64,000 nt of DNA from Candidatus Sulfotelmatobacter sp. (lineage in GTDB: Bacteria > Acidobacteriota > Terriglobia > Terriglobales > Acidobacteriaceae): contig DASYBM010000004.1 of NCBI GenBank assembly GCA_036500765.1, positions 1,364,001 to 1,428,000 of the forward strand, written 5' to 3'. The notes beneath the pieces were generated by a model. It did not search any database and had not been told where the DNA came from. It saw nothing but the letters and a program-made list of their open reading frames with translations. The position numbers and the translations under genes were made by a program. Below are positions 60,875 through 64,000 of this stretch, piece by piece (position 1 is the first letter of the stretch; the number at the start of each line of letters is the position of its first letter).

Positions 60875-62617
60875 TTGATCTGCCCTCGGTTTCTGGCCGT
60901 AGTCCTAACCGTGACATTCTCCTCCGCTGCCGGCCTTGCCGCCCCGCATACAGCCTCAGCGCCTTCCGCGACCTATAAGCTGACCCTCAAGTTAGCGGGC
61001 ACGGGCGGCGGCACGGTGACCAGCACGCCCTCTGGAATTAGTTGCTCCCCGACCTGCACCGCTTCATTCGCCTCTGGTACGAGCGTGAAATTAGTGGCTA
61101 CTTCGGCCAAGGGGTCATTTTTCGCGGGGTGGTCCGGGGCGTGCAAAGGCACGGCCGACTGCACGCTGTCGATGACCACCAACGAAACCGCCACCGCGAC
61201 CTTCAACCTCGATCAAACCGTGAAGGTTCTCAATCACATCATCTTCATGGCCCAGGAAAATCGCGGTCTTGACCACTACTTCGGCTATCTTCGCGCCTAT
61301 TGGAAGAGCAACGGATTCGCCGATCGCTCGTTCGACGGGCTGCCGCAATTCAATCCCACTTCAGGGATCTCGCCGCTCTACGGGCCCGCGCCGACCAATC
61401 CCGGATGCGATCCTGCTTATCAGCCGCCCGATGATTGCGTGGAAGACAGTTCCAGTCCGCAGGTCACCTCGTACCAACTGCTCACGGAATGCGTGGAAAA
61501 TCCCAGCCCGTCGTGGAACGAAAGCCATGACGATTGGAATCTCACCAATCCATTCTCCGCCACGGCCACTCTGGACGGCTACGTCTGGACCGCCGCTCAC
61601 GATGCTCGCGAGAACGACCCGCCGTTTTACGACACCGACGGCATCCGCGCCATGGGCTATTACACCGACGCGGATCTGAATTATTACTACTACATGGCTT
61701 CTCAGTTCGGCACGTCGGATCGGTGGTTTTCTCCGGCGATGACACGCACCAGTCCCAATCGTGAGTATCTGTTCGCCGCCACTTCCCAGGGAGACGCATA
61801 TCCCATCGGCACCGACAGCGAAGACCAATCGCTACTGACCGCGACCACAGTTTTCCAGGAACTGCAAAATGCCGGCATCACCTGGAAAATTTACGTGGAC
61901 ACCGATTACACGTCATGCTCCAGCGATCCGACACCGCAATGTTTGCTGACCTTGAGTTACATCCAGAATTTCGAATGGGGACAGTCGATCCCGACCGATT
62001 ACCCGAATAACCTGGCGACGATGACAGATTATTTCAGCGACGTGCAGAACGGGACTCTGCCTCAAGTCGCCCTGATTGAATCGGCGGGGCCGGCGGGTCT
62101 CGACGAGCACGGCTCCACTTCAGACCAATATCCCACGAACATCCAACTGGGCGCGAACTATGTTTCCTCGCTCATCAACGCGCTGATGACCAGCGTGTCG
62201 TGGAAAGATTCCGCATTCATTTTGACCTATGACGAGTTCGGAGGCTTCTACGATCACGTCGCTCCGCAACCCGCGGCGAGCCCTGATGGAATTGCGCCCA
62301 AGGATCTACTCCCCGGCGACATCTGCACCTCGACGACGGGGCCCGATTGCAATTTCACTTACACCGGCTACCGCGTGCCTTTGATCGTAATCTCTCCGTA
62401 TGCGAGGAAGCATTACGTATCGCATACGGTCATGGATTACACCGCCATGCTGAAGCTTATCGAGACCCGCTTCAGCCTGAAGGCGCTCACCAAGCGCGAC
62501 GCCGCGCAAAAAAGCATGACCGAATTCTTCAACTTCAACGTTCCGCCCTGGATGACGCCGCCGACTCCTCCCGCACAGATCACGAGCGGCGCCTGTTACC
62601 TGAATCATTTGCCGTAG
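60875..62617 (+). CDS. Secreted phosphoesterase (phospholipase C/acid phosphatase type) with bacterial-repeat domain
   Basis: This 580-residue exported protein starts at TTG 60875, with GGAGG 7 bases upstream, and has a signal peptide (VVLTVTFSSAAGLAAP). A bacterial-repeat module of about 75 residues follows (GTGGGTVTSTPSGISCSPTC, then FFAGWSGACKGTADCTL). The rest is a PF04185-type phosphoesterase domain: HIIFMAQENRGLDHYFGYL at the start, DRWFSPAMTRTSPNREYLFAATS and FILTYDEFGGFYDHV with metal-binding residues. It should cleave phosphate esters such as phospholipids outside the cell. Confidence 0.88.
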   Translation: MICPRFLAVVLTVTFSSAAGLAAPHTASAPSATYKLTLKLAGTGGGTVTSTPSGISCSPTCTASFASGTSVKLVATSAKGSFFAGWSGACKGTADCTLSMTTNETATATFNLDQTVKVLNHIIFMAQENRGLDHYFGYLRAYWKSNGFADRSFDGLPQFNPTSGISPLYGPAPTNPGCDPAYQPPDDCVEDSSSPQVTSYQLLTECVENPSPSWNESHDDWNLTNPFSATATLDGYVWTAAHDARENDPPFYDTDGIRAMGYYTDADLNYYYYMASQFGTSDRWFSPAMTRTSPNREYLFAATSQGDAYPIGTDSEDQSLLTATTVFQELQNAGITWKIYVDTDYTSCSSDPTPQCLLTLSYIQNFEWGQSIPTDYPNNLATMTDYFSDVQNGTLPQVALIESAGPAGLDEHGSTSDQYPTNIQLGANYVSSLINALMTSVSWKDSAFILTYDEFGGFYDHVAPQPAASPDGIAPKDLLPGDICTSTTGPDCNFTYTGYRVPLIVISPYARKHYVSHTVMDYTAMLKLIETRFSLKALTKRDAAQKSMTEFFNFNVPPWMTPPTPPAQITSGACYLNHLP

Positions 62618-62639
62618 CGAGGTGTGTACGGCGGACACT

Positions 62640-62666
62640 CCCTTCGACAGGCTCAGGGCAGGCTCT
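62640..62666 (-). repeat. REP-like 27-bp element, copy 2
   Basis: This is the reverse complement of the element at 2011-2037 with one difference. It lies between the convergent phosphoesterase and glycosyltransferase genes, a typical place for such elements. A hexamer tract (TTGATG-like, about 62693-62712) follows. Confidence 0.65.
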
Positions 62667-62786
62667 GTCCGCCACCGTTGGTTTCGACTTTGATATTGAT
62701 GTTGATGTTGATTCGAGGTGCCGCACTCTCGGCTTTTTTGGGCGAGAAGTAGTAGAAGTTGTACGGCGGAAGTTTTCGTCTGCGCG

Positions 62787-64000
62787 CTACCCGTATGCTA
62801 AATGATCCCGCCAGAACTCCGGCCAGGGTCTTTGCGGCCCACCGCAAACGAAGATGTCCGGATGATACTTGCTCTCTTCGTTCTCAACGCCCAAAGAATT
62901 TCCATTACGTCCCGCCAAGCGGCAGTTCGTGAACATCTTTTCGGCATCTTCGCGCGAATATCCGACAACTATGAGCGTCAGGGGTGGGGGTTCAGGATAG
63001 CCGCGCAGCCAGGCCGAGTTCGTCCGACTGATCGGCAAGGGCAGACGATAAGCGGGGCCCAAAATCTCGATCGCTCCCTGCTCGCCGTAGTTTCCGACAA
63101 ATACACCAAGACTCTGCCGCTGATCGGGCGGCAACGAATTGCGAATGCCCGCCACCGTCTTAACCAAATCGTCCCAGCCAATTTCTTCGCGCAGGTCGCC
63201 ATTGTTTTCCAGCGCAAACTTCTTCAGCTTACCGCTGGCTGCCACCGGAACAATCATGGCGCCCATAAATAATCCCCACCCTACGAGTCCCGCCAAGAAC
63301 ACGGCTTCCACGGTGCGGCGGGGAATCTTTGACAACGACGCCACCCAGCGTTCGCCGAGCACTGCGCCCATCGCCATCAGCATAGGGTATGCCCCGCCCA
63401 GATAATAGCCGCGTCCCTTTCCTACCATGAACAGCGTCAACGGGATCAGATACATCCAGCCCAGCATGCGATAGCGCCGATCCCATAGGTAGCCGATCAA
63501 GCCTGCAATCCACAGTGGCGCCGCTGCCAGATTCGTACAGATCCAGAATTGATCCCAGAGAAATCCATTCGCCCGCCCCTCGTCGACGTCGCGAGCATGA
63601 ATGTGCTGTAGAAAATGCAGCGAGATGAATCCATGCCGGGCCTGCCAGATGAAATTGGGCAGACAAATCAAAGCCCCCAGCACCATTCCGGCCCAGAACC
63701 ACCAACTGAAGAGATACCGCCGCGCACTCGTCAGCACGACGCCGCCCAGGATTCCGGCGAGATAGAACCCGATCGTGTACTTGGTCATGAAACCGACACC
63801 GACGGTAGCGCCGATCGGCAGCCACCACCGCGGATTCTCCGACTTCAGCAGCCGAACCACGAAATACGCGATCAGCACCCACCACAAATTATCGAAGGTC
63901 GTGTATTGGAACTCCGTTCCTTCGAAGAGCGGCAGCGTAGAAAGCGCGACGGCGAGTGACGCCGTCACTTGCGCAAGACGCCTTCCCCCGAGTTCGCGCG
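62787..64000 (-). CDS. Partial GT39/ArnT-like membrane glycosyltransferase
   Basis: The frame stays open past the right edge (RELGGRRLAQV lies in frame upstream of a GTG at 63968), so the N-terminus with the catalytic aspartates is missing. The visible ~404 residues show many helices, with the PMT-type stretches TTFDNLWWVLIAYFVVRLL, PIGATVGVGFMTKYTIGFYL and LICLPNFIWQARHG, and a C-terminal soluble part ending with a DHLAYG tail. Such enzymes transfer sugars from lipid-linked donors to lipids or proteins at the membrane. The precise acceptor is unknown. Confidence 0.85.
   Translation of the reverse strand, partial: RELGGRRLAQVTASLAVALSTLPLFEGTEFQYTTFDNLWWVLIAYFVVRLLKSENPRWWLPIGATVGVGFMTKYTIGFYLAGILGGVVLTSARRYLFSWWFWAGMVLGALICLPNFIWQARHGFISLHFLQHIHARDVDEGRANGFLWDQFWICTNLAAAPLWIAGLIGYLWDRRYRMLGWMYLIPLTLFMVGKGRGYYLGGAYPMLMAMGAVLGERWVASLSKIPRRTVEAVFLAGLVGWGLFMGAMIVPVAASGKLKKFALENNGDLREEIGWDDLVKTVAGIRNSLPPDQRQSLGVFVGNYGEQGAIEILGPAYRLPLPISRTNSAWLRGYPEPPPLTLIVVGYSREDAEKMFTNCRLAGRNGNSLGVENEESKYHPDIFVCGGPQRPWPEFWRDHLAYG

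Noticed and set aside
1-64000. CRISPR array
   Set aside because: No regularly spaced direct repeats with unique spacers were found, and there are no cas genes. The tandem repeats seen are contiguous duplications.

Overview
The window looks like a chromosomal segment of an Acidobacteriota bacterium, probably Terriglobales/Koribacter-like. This is inferred from gene content and style, not from a marker gene. The supporting features are a Pkn-type kinase fused to a WD40/TolB-like propeller, YVTN and PQQ-like secreted propellers, Tat-exported sugar isomerase/GMC clusters, DUF4136/DUF4142/YciE stress genes, FHA- and GAF-type sigma-54 activators, and frequent TTG starts preceded by strong GGAGG sites. 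No rRNA, tRNA, CRISPR array or IS transposase was found.

Layout. 0-1.8 kb: a DNA methyltransferase and a downstream partner gene cut by the left edge. 1.8-7.1 kb: repeat-rich DNA holding a LacI-type regulator, a secreted lactonase-like propeller flanked by two direct copies of a ~245-bp repeat, and an ArsR/SRPBCC pair. 7-19.3 kb: an ABC-F ATPase, a membrane Ser/Thr kinase, a secreted GH3 beta-N-acetylhexosaminidase, an FHA-GAF-AAA-Fis sigma-54 activator, two tandem paralogous small secreted peptides behind a consensus sigma-54 promoter, and an S9 peptidase. 19.4-30 kb: a PQQ-like propeller, an RND permease/adaptor/outer-membrane-factor operon with a likely sigma-54 promoter, and a convergent FhlA-like GAF-GAF-AAA activator. 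30-39 kb: an aldo/keto reductase, a BrkB/YihY membrane protein and a TamA/TamB pair. 39-47 kb: a stress and maintenance group (DUF4136, DUF6496, DUF3175, DUF4142, two tandem aldo/keto reductases, two small DUF3147-like membrane proteins, inorganic pyrophosphatase, YciE, a UdgX-type uracil-DNA glycosylase). 47-53 kb: a Tat-exported TIM-barrel isomerase, a gluconate dehydrogenase subunit 3-like protein, a GMC oxidoreductase, ChrA and a RidA-like protein. 53-64 kb: an orphan PIN protein, a GH57 enzyme, a VapBC pair, a YtrA-like GntR/ABC operon, a GlgB branching enzyme, a phosphoesterase with a bacterial-repeat domain, and a GT39-like membrane glycosyltransferase cut by the right edge.

The most notable point is at 13.7-16.5 kb. 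The sigma-54 activator is divergent from a textbook -24/-12 promoter (GG and GC 10 bp apart) that reads into two small paralogous exported peptides, followed by a GC-rich hairpin. A palindrome lies about 150 bp upstream of the promoter, and a Ser/Thr kinase that could feed the activator's FHA domain lies about 2 kb away. This looks like a compact, self-contained signalling unit whose output is a pair of micropeptides of unknown function.
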